Origin: Erysipelotrichaceae bacterium
GTDB taxonomy: Bacteria > Bacillota_I > Bacilli_A > Erysipelotrichales > Erysipelotrichaceae
DNA length: 12,378 nucleotides
Assembly (NCBI GenBank): GCA_017419065.1
Contig: JAFOMB010000072.1
Location: forward strand, 1-12,378
Direction: 5' to 3'
The stretch's first letter is position 1; each line of letters begins with the position of its first letter. The position numbers and the translations under genes are program-made. The notes beneath the pieces are model-generated. The model made no database searches and was not told the origin of the DNA. It worked only from the letters and a program-made list of their open reading frames with translations. Positions 6,482-12,378 of the stretch are shown one piece after another.

Positions 6482-8059
6482 ATGAAAAAGTTTATTACAC
6501 TTCTCCTTTCGGCACTGTTAGTCTTCTCGCTGGCAGGCTGCGGCAGCAAACCTGCTGACGGCAATACGCCAAGCGGCGGAGAAAACACGCTGGAAGGAAC
6601 ATATGACATCACTGTCTGGGTCTCTGAGACCGAAGGTGTCAAGGAACTCACACAGAAGCAGATCGAAGCCTTCATGGAAGCAAATCCGGGCATCGTCATC
6701 AATGCGACGATCGAAGGCATTTCCGAAGCTGATTCTGCTACACAGATGATCACTGATGTCGAGTCCGGTGCTGACCTGTTCTGCTTCTCGCAGGATCAGC
6801 TGGCCCGTCTCGTTCAGGCCGGTGCCTTAGCTGTTCTCGGTGATGCGACAAGCGCCACTGTCAAAGAGAGAAACGATGATGTTTCTGTCGGTGCAGCTAC
6901 TGTTGACGGCAAGTTATACTGCTACCCGATGACATCGGATAACGGCTACTTCATGTACTATGACAAGCGTATCATCTCTGATGATATCGTCGATTCCTTA
7001 GAAGATCTGGTCAAGGCCTGCGAAGACAGCAATACCCAGTTCTCCATGGAATACAAGACCAGTGCCTGGTACAACGCTGCCTTCTTCTTTGCGACAGGCT
7101 GTGTCTCCGAATGGCAGACGAATGCCGACGGTTCTTTCGCAAGCGTCAACGATACATTTGATTCTCCGGAAGGCCTCATCGCTATGAAGGGTATGCAGAT
7201 CCTGGCCAAGTCTCCGGCTGCCAACTCTTCTTCTGACGGTGCTGCCTTTGCGAACGCTGTTCCATCGGCTGTCGTCGTTACCGGCACCTGGGCTTCCTCT
7301 ACTGTCAAGGGCATCTTAGGCGACAACATGGGTGTTGCGGATCTGCCTAGCTTCACAGTTGACGGCAAGTCCTACCACTTAGGTTCCTTCTTCGGAAACA
7401 AGCTGATGGGTGTCAAGCCTCAGACCGATGCCAAGAAGGCCGCTGTCTTACAGCAGTTAGCTCTCTACTTAACAGATGAGCAGGCTCAGTTAGACCGTTA
7501 TGAACTCGTCGGATGGGGCCCGTCCAACCTGAAGGCTCAGGCCAACGAAAAGGTCCAGAAAGACGTCGTCTTAAGCGCCTTAAGAGCTCAGAACGAATAC
7601 TCCACGATGCAGGGCCAGATCCACGGTTCCTGGTGGGATATCGCCAAGGTCTTAGGTACAGCTGCTGAAGAAGCTACTTCCGACGCTGACTTACAGGCTG
7701 CTCTGGATTCCTACAAGTCCGCGATCGACGGCCTGTTCTCCATCAACGGCTACGTCTTCGTAGGCGCTTGGAACGGCTGGAACAACGCTGACCAGGAAGC
7801 TGCTCTGATGACTCAGGAAGGTGAAAACCTGACGATCACCTTAGACGTTCCGGAATCCGATTACATGGGCGGACGTATCGTCGCTGCCGGTGACTGGGGC
7901 ACAGACATGGGCTGCCAGCAGGTCACAGAAGGTGCTGACCTCATTCAGCCGTATGACGCTGAATCCAACGGCGACAACAACATCATCTTCTTAGAAGCAG
8001 GCAACTACACAGTATCTGCTAACTTATCCAGCAAGGAAATCAAGATCGTCAAGAACTAG
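6482..8059 (+). CDS. malE: Maltodextrin-binding lipoprotein with C-terminal starch-binding-like module
   Basis: A 525-residue extracellular lipoprotein, the substrate receptor of the importer. The signal peptide MKKFITLLLSALLVFSLAGC ends in a perfect lipobox with C20 as the lipidated residue. A short Gly/Asn/Pro linker follows. The MalE-type solute-binding domain (about 39-420) opens with YDITVWVSETEGVKELT and contains CYPMTSDNGYFMYYDK near 147-162 and the aromatic WYNAAFFF around 196-203. Residues 422-525 are an addition: VFVGAWNGWN (425-434), GDWGTD (470-475) and a closing EAGNYTVSANLSSKEIKI (505-522). These resemble SusE/SusF- or CBM48-type starch-binding beta-sandwiches. The start is set at 6482 because AAGGAG lies 8 bases upstream and the signal peptide begins there; an in-frame ATG at 6458 lacks a ribosome binding site. 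It is the first gene of malEFGK and is followed by an attenuating terminator. Confidence 0.92.
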   Translation: MKKFITLLLSALLVFSLAGCGSKPADGNTPSGGENTLEGTYDITVWVSETEGVKELTQKQIEAFMEANPGIVINATIEGISEADSATQMITDVESGADLFCFSQDQLARLVQAGALAVLGDATSATVKERNDDVSVGAATVDGKLYCYPMTSDNGYFMYYDKRIISDDIVDSLEDLVKACEDSNTQFSMEYKTSAWYNAAFFFATGCVSEWQTNADGSFASVNDTFDSPEGLIAMKGMQILAKSPAANSSSDGAAFANAVPSAVVVTGTWASSTVKGILGDNMGVADLPSFTVDGKSYHLGSFFGNKLMGVKPQTDAKKAAVLQQLALYLTDEQAQLDRYELVGWGPSNLKAQANEKVQKDVVLSALRAQNEYSTMQGQIHGSWWDIAKVLGTAAEEATSDADLQAALDSYKSAIDGLFSINGYVFVGAWNGWNNADQEAALMTQEGENLTITLDVPESDYMGGRIVAAGDWGTDMGCQQVTEGADLIQPYDAESNGDNNIIFLEAGNYTVSANLSSKEIKIVKN

Positions 8060-8076
8060 GTTTCAGCTTAGATCCT

Positions 8077-8110
8077 AAAGGCAGACTGATTTTCGGTCTG
8101 CCTTTCTTTT
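8077..8110 (+). terminator. Internal (attenuating) terminator between malE and malF
   Basis: AAAGGCAGAC (8077-8086) pairs perfectly with GTCTGCCTTT (8096-8105) around a 9-base loop, and CTTTT follows. It sits 17 bases after the malE stop and 19 bases before the malF ATG. No separate promoter is visible ahead of malF, so malFGK must rely on read-through. The arrangement fits partial termination that yields many binding-protein mRNAs per membrane-complex mRNA. Confidence 0.85.
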
Positions 8111-8129
8111 ACGCAATAGGGGGATACTT

Positions 8130-9701
8130 ATGACAGCAAAAACAAATCCTGCATCTGTAAATCTCTTTGCCGACCTCAATGACCTGGATCTGCTGCGTCT
8201 GACGAAGTTCCAGTCCTTCCTCTATTCCCTGATCCACTTCTTCAAGGGGATACCGGTCTGGTTCGTCTCCGTATTCAAAGCGGCAGGAAAGGCCATCGGC
8301 AAAGGTTTCAAGGCAGTCAAGGAGGATGTCGCCGATATCGGAAAGACATTCGCCCAGGGAGATTACAAAACCAAGCTGTCCTTTCTGATCATGGGCTTCG
8401 GCTCGATCGCCAGGGGACAGATCTTCCGCGGTCTCCTCTTTCTTCTCTTTGAAGTCGTCTTCATCGTCTACATGATCACTGCCGGCTTCCACTGGCTCGG
8501 CAAGCTCGTGACTCTGGGCGAAGCGACTTCGGGAACCGTCTATGACCCGGTCCTCGACACCTATGTCCGAGTCGCCGGCGATGACTCTTTCAAATGTCTT
8601 TTATATGGTCTGCTGACCATAATCTTCATAATCTGCTTCATCTACACCTGGCGTCTCAACGCGAGACAGAACCGGGATGCGGAAGCCCTCATCCGGGCCG
8701 GCAAGAAACTCAAGAGCGCGAAGGATGATGTCTCGTCCTTAGTGGACGAGTCCTTCCACAAGACGCTGCTCGCGCTGCCTTTGACCGGCATCTTCTTCTT
8801 TACCGTCTTCCCGATCATCTTCATGATCCTGGTAGCTTTTACCAACTACGACGGCGCTCATGACGGCTATTCCAATCTGTTCACCTGGGTCGGATTATCC
8901 AACTTCAATGCCCTGTTCAACCTGAACACCGGTTCCAACAACCTCTCCGTCGCCTTCGGAGAGATCCTCTCCTGGACACTGATCTGGGCCTTCTTCGCGA
9001 CGTTCACGAACTACTTCTTAGGCATGTTTGTGGCCATCATGATCAACAAGAAGGGCATCAAGCTCAAGAAACTGTGGAGAGGCATCCTGGTCCTCACCAT
9101 TGCCATCCCGCAGTTCGTATCCTTACTGTATGTCTCGAAGATGTTCTCGAGTTCAGGTCTGGTCAATGGATTACTGATGAAGTTCGGTTTCATCACCGAT
9201 ACCACCCAGCTGATCCGCTTCTGGGAGACCTCCAATCTCGCCAGGATCATGGTCATCGTCATCAACATCTGGATCGGTATCCCGTACCTGATGCTGATCA
9301 GTACCGGTGTCCTGATGAACATTCCGGCTGACTTATACGAATCCGCCAATATCGACGGTGCCAATGCGGCCCAGCAGTTCTTCAAGATCACGCTGCCGTA
9401 CATGCTGTTCGTCACAGGACCGTATCTATTGACCCAGTTCATCGGCAACATCAACAACTTCAACGTCATCTTCCTCTTATCAGGAGGCGGACCGGACAAC
9501 CTGAAGCTGCTGACCAGTGCCGGAGCGGCCGGCGATACCGATTTGCTGATCACCTGGCTCTTCAAGATCACCACGGGTGCGGAATCCAAGTACTATCTGG
9601 CTTCTGTCATCGGTATCATGATCTTCGTGGTGGTCTCCATCCTGTCCCTGATCGCCTATAACGTCATGCCTTCGACCAGAAATGAGGAGGACTTCTCATG
9701 A
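8130..9701 (+). CDS. malF: Maltodextrin ABC transporter permease MalF
   Basis: A 523-residue integral membrane permease that with MalG forms the channel for maltodextrins. The core (about 210-515) has six or so membrane segments and the EAA loop ESANIDGANAAQQFFKITLP (404-423), which docks on the ATPase; the binding-protein-dependent permease fold is clear. It is longer than many Gram-positive MalF proteins of about 430 residues. The first 80 residues are soluble and amphipathic. Residues 83-116 form a membrane hairpin (IMGFGSIARGQIFRGLLFLLFE), another segment lies at about 157-173, and a charged linker (175-210) precedes the core. The ATG follows AGGGGG at 6-base spacing. The 3' end overlaps malG in ATGA. 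Maltodextrin specificity is inferred from MalE, MalQ and family resemblance; other alpha-glucosides are possible. Confidence 0.93.
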   Translation: MTAKTNPASVNLFADLNDLDLLRLTKFQSFLYSLIHFFKGIPVWFVSVFKAAGKAIGKGFKAVKEDVADIGKTFAQGDYKTKLSFLIMGFGSIARGQIFRGLLFLLFEVVFIVYMITAGFHWLGKLVTLGEATSGTVYDPVLDTYVRVAGDDSFKCLLYGLLTIIFIICFIYTWRLNARQNRDAEALIRAGKKLKSAKDDVSSLVDESFHKTLLALPLTGIFFFTVFPIIFMILVAFTNYDGAHDGYSNLFTWVGLSNFNALFNLNTGSNNLSVAFGEILSWTLIWAFFATFTNYFLGMFVAIMINKKGIKLKKLWRGILVLTIAIPQFVSLLYVSKMFSSSGLVNGLLMKFGFITDTTQLIRFWETSNLARIMVIVINIWIGIPYLMLISTGVLMNIPADLYESANIDGANAAQQFFKITLPYMLFVTGPYLLTQFIGNINNFNVIFLLSGGGPDNLKLLTSAGAAGDTDLLITWLFKITTGAESKYYLASVIGIMIFVVVSILSLIAYNVMPSTRNEEDFS

Positions 9702-10573
9702 GTGAAAAGACTGTTAAGAAACACATGGGCTTAAGAGCCAAGACAAGACTGACCAACGGTACGATCTATGTCATCCTGATCCTCATGTCGATCGTCTGGC
9801 TGATCCCGTTCGTCTTTATCCTTCTGGAATCCTTCCGTGTGGAAGCCACCTATCAGGTAGGCTATGTCATCCCGAAGGTCTGGGGATTAGACAACTATAT
9901 CAGCCTCTTCTCCAAGACAGACTTCCCGAAGTGGTATCTCAATACCCTTACGATCTCCTTATTCACCGCCGTCATCCAGACCATCATCGTCTTATCGATG
10001 TCCTATACCTTATCGAGACTGCGTTTCAAGGGAAGAAAGCTTCTCATGAACGTCATGCTGATACTGGGATTCTTCCCGGGCTTCCTGTCCATGATCCTGC
10101 AGTACAAGGTATTGAGCTGGATGGGCCTCACCAACGCCAACTCCGTTCCGGGCCTCATCCTCGTCTATGTCGCCTCCTCCGGTATGGGCTACTACGTCTC
10201 CAAGGGCTTCTTCGATACGATCCCGAGATCGCTTGATGAAGCAGCGAGGATCGATGGTGCGACAAGACTCCAGGTCTTCACCAAAGTCATCATGCCGCTG
10301 TCCAAGCCGATCGTCATCTATACGATCTTATCGGCCTTCATGGGTCCGTGGGGAGACTTCATGTTTGCGAAGTATATCGCCCATGCGACGAGTGCCGGCA
10401 TGAACGTCGCCGTCGGTCTCCAGAACATGATCTCGACACCGATGTCATTGTCTGCCAACTACACGATGTTCTGTGCAGGCGGTGTTCTGGTCGCGGTACC
10501 GATCACGATCCTGTTCATGAGTTTGCAGAAGTACTATGTCGAAGGTGTCACCGGTGGTGCAGTGAAAGGATAA
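9698..10573 (+). CDS. malG: Maltodextrin ABC transporter permease MalG
   Basis: A 291-residue membrane permease, the second half of the translocation channel. An amphipathic basic N-terminus precedes the first membrane helix (about 22-44). Further helices run near 83-105, 117-137, 150-168, 204-222 and 258-280. The EAA loop DEAARIDGATRLQVFTKVI (180-198) followed by MPLSKP is the MalK-contact motif in its standard form. The length is that of typical MalG proteins. The start ATG overlaps the malF stop (ATGA) and has GAGGAGG 7 bases upstream, so the two subunits are translated at matched rates. malK starts 4 bases after its stop. Confidence 0.95.
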   Translation: MSEKTVKKHMGLRAKTRLTNGTIYVILILMSIVWLIPFVFILLESFRVEATYQVGYVIPKVWGLDNYISLFSKTDFPKWYLNTLTISLFTAVIQTIIVLSMSYTLSRLRFKGRKLLMNVMLILGFFPGFLSMILQYKVLSWMGLTNANSVPGLILVYVASSGMGYYVSKGFFDTIPRSLDEAARIDGATRLQVFTKVIMPLSKPIVIYTILSAFMGPWGDFMFAKYIAHATSAGMNVAVGLQNMISTPMSLSANYTMFCAGGVLVAVPITILFMSLQKYYVEGVTGGAVKG

Positions 10574-10577
10574 TATT

Positions 10578-11705
10578 ATGGCAAGAGTAAAACTGACTGA
10601 TGTCAAGAAAGTCTATGACAACAATGTCGTAGCGGTCCATGATTTCAATCTGGACATCAAAGATAAAGAATTCGTCGTCTTCGTCGGACCTTCCGGATGC
10701 GGAAAGTCCACGACGCTCCGTATGATCGCAGGTCTCGAAGAGATCTCCGGCGGTACTGTCGAGATCGACGGTGTCGTCGTCAACGACCTGCAGCCGAAGG
10801 ACAGAGAGATCGCCATGGTCTTCCAGAACTACGCGCTCTATCCGCATCTGACGGTCTTTGAAAACATGGCCTTCCCGCTCCGTTTAAAGAAGATGCCGCA
10901 GGAAGAGATCTTCGAAAGAGTCACCAAGGCTGCTGAGATCCTGGGCATCACGGAATACCTGAACAGAAAGCCGAGAGCTTTATCCGGCGGTCAGAGACAG
11001 AGAGTCGCCATCGGAAGAGCCATGGTCAGAGATTCCAAGGTCTTCCTGATGGATGAACCATTATCCAACCTGGATGCGAAGCTCAGAAACCAGATGAGAG
11101 CTGAGATCATTCTGTTAAGACAGAGGATCGATACGACCTTCATCTACGTCACCCATGACCAGACAGAAGCTATGACTTTAGGCGACCGTATCGTCATCAT
11201 GAAGGACGGCTATATCATGCAGGTGGGAACACCGGATGAAGTCTTCGATATGCCGGCCAACCTCTTCGTCGCTGAATTCATCGGCGCTCCGAAGATGAAC
11301 ACCTTCAAGACGAACCTTATCAAGGAAAACGGTGAATACTATGTCACGCCGTTCGGTGCCAAGATCTTAGTCGACGGCCTCAAGGGTGAAGAGCTCAAGA
11401 AGAGAGATGTCCCGGAACAGGAGATCATCCTCGGTGTAAGACCGGAACACATGAACCTCGTCAGGGAAACAGGCGAGTCTTCTATCCCGGCTGTCATCGA
11501 AGTCAACGAAATGATGGGTTCCGAACTCCATCTCCATGTCGAGACGAAGGACAATACACCTCTCATCGTCCGTGTTCCGACGGTCGATCTGAGCCACGAA
11601 GAAAGAGCGGCCTTATCCAACGGCACGGCTGTCAACGTCGCCTTCAAGAGCAATGTCATGCACTTCTTCGATGTCGAAAGCGAAAAGAACCTCTTAGTTG
11701 ATTAA
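10578..11705 (+). CDS. malK: Sugar ABC transporter ATP-binding protein (MalK/MsmK/UgpC type)
   Basis: A 375-residue cytoplasmic ATPase that powers MalFG. The nucleotide-binding domain is complete: Walker A GPSGCGKST (37-45), Q-loop Q83 (VFQNYALYPHLTV), signature LSGGQRQR (135-142), Walker B VFLMDEP (155-161), D-loop SNLDAKLR and switch H193 (VTHDQTEAM). The C-terminal regulatory OB-fold/TOBE region (about 240-375) includes GVRPEHM (286-292). Many Firmicutes have an orphan MsmK shared by several sugar importers. Here the gene is joined to malEFG (4-base gap, AAAGGA before the ATG), suggesting a dedicated subunit, though sharing cannot be excluded. It is the last gene of the operon and ends at a strong terminator. 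Confidence 0.95.
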   Translation: MARVKLTDVKKVYDNNVVAVHDFNLDIKDKEFVVFVGPSGCGKSTTLRMIAGLEEISGGTVEIDGVVVNDLQPKDREIAMVFQNYALYPHLTVFENMAFPLRLKKMPQEEIFERVTKAAEILGITEYLNRKPRALSGGQRQRVAIGRAMVRDSKVFLMDEPLSNLDAKLRNQMRAEIILLRQRIDTTFIYVTHDQTEAMTLGDRIVIMKDGYIMQVGTPDEVFDMPANLFVAEFIGAPKMNTFKTNLIKENGEYYVTPFGAKILVDGLKGEELKKRDVPEQEIILGVRPEHMNLVRETGESSIPAVIEVNEMMGSELHLHVETKDNTPLIVRVPTVDLSHEERAALSNGTAVNVAFKSNVMHFFDVESEKNLLVD

Positions 11706-11718
11706 AGAAATCATTTAT

Positions 11719-11755
11719 AAAGCCTCTGCGTGATCTGCAGAGGCTTTTTTCTTTT
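11719..11755 (+). terminator. Strong intrinsic terminator of malEFGK
   Basis: AGCCTCTGC (11721-11729) pairs with GCAGAGGCT (11737-11745) around a 7-base loop, extended by two A-T pairs. Six T (11745-11750) and CTTTT follow. It begins 13 bases after the malK stop. Its arm AAAGCCTCT is the same as that of the 107-128 terminator, probably a favoured stem in this genome. It also protects the convergent flavin reductase gene from operon read-through. Confidence 0.9.
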
Positions 11756-11813
11756 GATACGAGTATTTGACTGTTTCCCTGTAAAGATCTCTCAGAAGCC
11801 TTAAAACGGCTTC

Positions 11814-12378
11814 CTACTGGATCTTTTCAAAGTCAGCAGCTCCGTGCTTGCATAACGGACAGATGTAGTCATCCGGGAGTTCATCTCCCTCATAGATGTA
11901 GCCGCAGACCTTGCAGACATAGCCCTTGACACCTTCTGTCTGAGGTTTCGGCTTGACATTTGTCTGATAGTAGGTATAGGTCATCGTCTCGGCCTTGGAG
12001 ACTTTCCTGGCTTCCTCGATAGAACAGATAAACATGCCGTGCGATCCGATATCCAGGAAGTCTTCGACTTTCAGCGACAGGAAGGCATTGATATAGGCCG
12101 GTAAGAAGACTAAACCATTGGAAGAGCGCTGGACATCGATGCCTTCCAGCTTATTGACAGCCCGGCCGCTCTGGAAGCCGTATCTCTCGAATACCGAGAA
12201 AGGCGCTTCTACCGAGAGGCAGTTGACATTCATCTTTCCGGTCTCCTTTATCACGTGATAGGAGTAGTTCTGCTTGTTGATGCAGACCATGACTCTCTGC
12301 GGATTGTCGGCGATCTGGGAGACGGTATTGACGATAAGACCGTTGTCCTTCTTCCCGTCGTTGCTTGTCACGACGTAG
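11814..12378 (-). CDS. Flavin reductase-rubredoxin fusion (partial, N-terminus outside window)
   Basis: At least 188 residues, open to the window edge. The first part matches the FMN-binding flavin-reductase-like domain of high-molecular-weight rubredoxins: YVVTSNDGKKDNGLIVNTV, then NPQRVMVCINKQNYSYHVI, MNVNCLSVEAPFSVFERYGFQSGR, and a GSHGMFICSIEEA stretch. The last 36 residues are a short rubredoxin domain with both iron-binding pairs, CKVCGYIY and CPLCKHG, ending ADFEKIQ. Such proteins accept electrons from NAD(P)H and pass them through Fe(SCys)4 to oxygen- or NO-reducing flavoproteins in anaerobes. The GTG at 12369-12371 is not the start: the frame continues upstream as Y-V-V, which is inside the conserved N-terminal strand, so only about 10-20 residues are missing. 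It converges on the mal operon and appears functionally unrelated to it. Confidence 0.88.
   Translation of the reverse strand, partial: YVVTSNDGKKDNGLIVNTVSQIADNPQRVMVCINKQNYSYHVIKETGKMNVNCLSVEAPFSVFERYGFQSGRAVNKLEGIDVQRSSNGLVFLPAYINAFLSLKVEDFLDIGSHGMFICSIEEARKVSKAETMTYTYYQTNVKPKPQTEGVKGYVCKVCGYIYEGDELPDDYICPLCKHGAADFEKIQ

Noticed and set aside
9011..9589. 192-codon open frame on the minus strand opposite malF
   Set aside because: Antisense to a conserved permease with no start context or recognisable domain; it arises from codon bias in malF.
11795..11813. Inverted repeat GAAGCC / GGCTTC directly after the flavin reductase stop
   Set aside because: A 6-bp stem with a 7-base loop but no T-run on the minus strand (TGAGAGATC follows). 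It could be a weak Rho-type or mRNA-end structure, but I cannot support an intrinsic terminator.

Overview
The window looks like a chromosomal segment from an anaerobic, moderate-GC Firmicute. Erysipelotrichia is my best guess, but that is an inference. The basis is strong AGGAGG-type ribosome binding sites, a CcpA-type cre site, Gram-positive lipoprotein and ABC sugar-importer genes, a rubredoxin-containing flavoprotein, and the order rpsT / fmt-lepA-hemW. No species can be named from sequence alone. There are no RNA genes, insertion sequences, phage genes or CRISPR arrays, and no gene-free stretch exceeds 300 bases.

Left part (1-951): the last 33 codons of a membrane protein run rightward into a self-complementary hairpin that also terminates the facing gene. 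A DUF1232 (YkvA-type) small protein and rpsT (ribosomal protein S20) then read leftward, with a terminator between them and a recognisable promoter upstream of rpsT.

Middle (952-4789): a tightly packed rightward housekeeping cluster. It contains fmt (formylates initiator Met-tRNA), lepA (translation factor EF-4) and hemW (radical-SAM heme chaperone). fmt and lepA are 3 bases apart; lepA and hemW overlap by 14 bases.

Right-centre (4790-11755): a maltodextrin module. malQ (4-alpha-glucanotransferase) has its own strong -10 and ends at a terminator. Next comes a regulated promoter with an extended -10 (TGATATAAT) and a perfect-consensus cre operator starting on the last base of the -10. It drives malE, malF, malG and malK. 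A strong hairpin after malE should reduce transcription into the membrane and ATPase genes, giving excess binding protein. MalE captures maltodextrin at the cell surface, MalF/MalG form the channel, MalK drives import, and MalQ rearranges the imported glucans in the cytosol. The most unusual item is MalE: after a normal solute-binding domain it carries about 100 extra residues resembling a SusE/SusF- or CBM48-like starch-binding beta-sandwich.

Right edge (11814-12378): a leftward flavin reductase-rubredoxin fusion, cut by the window edge at its N-terminus, facing the mal operon terminator.
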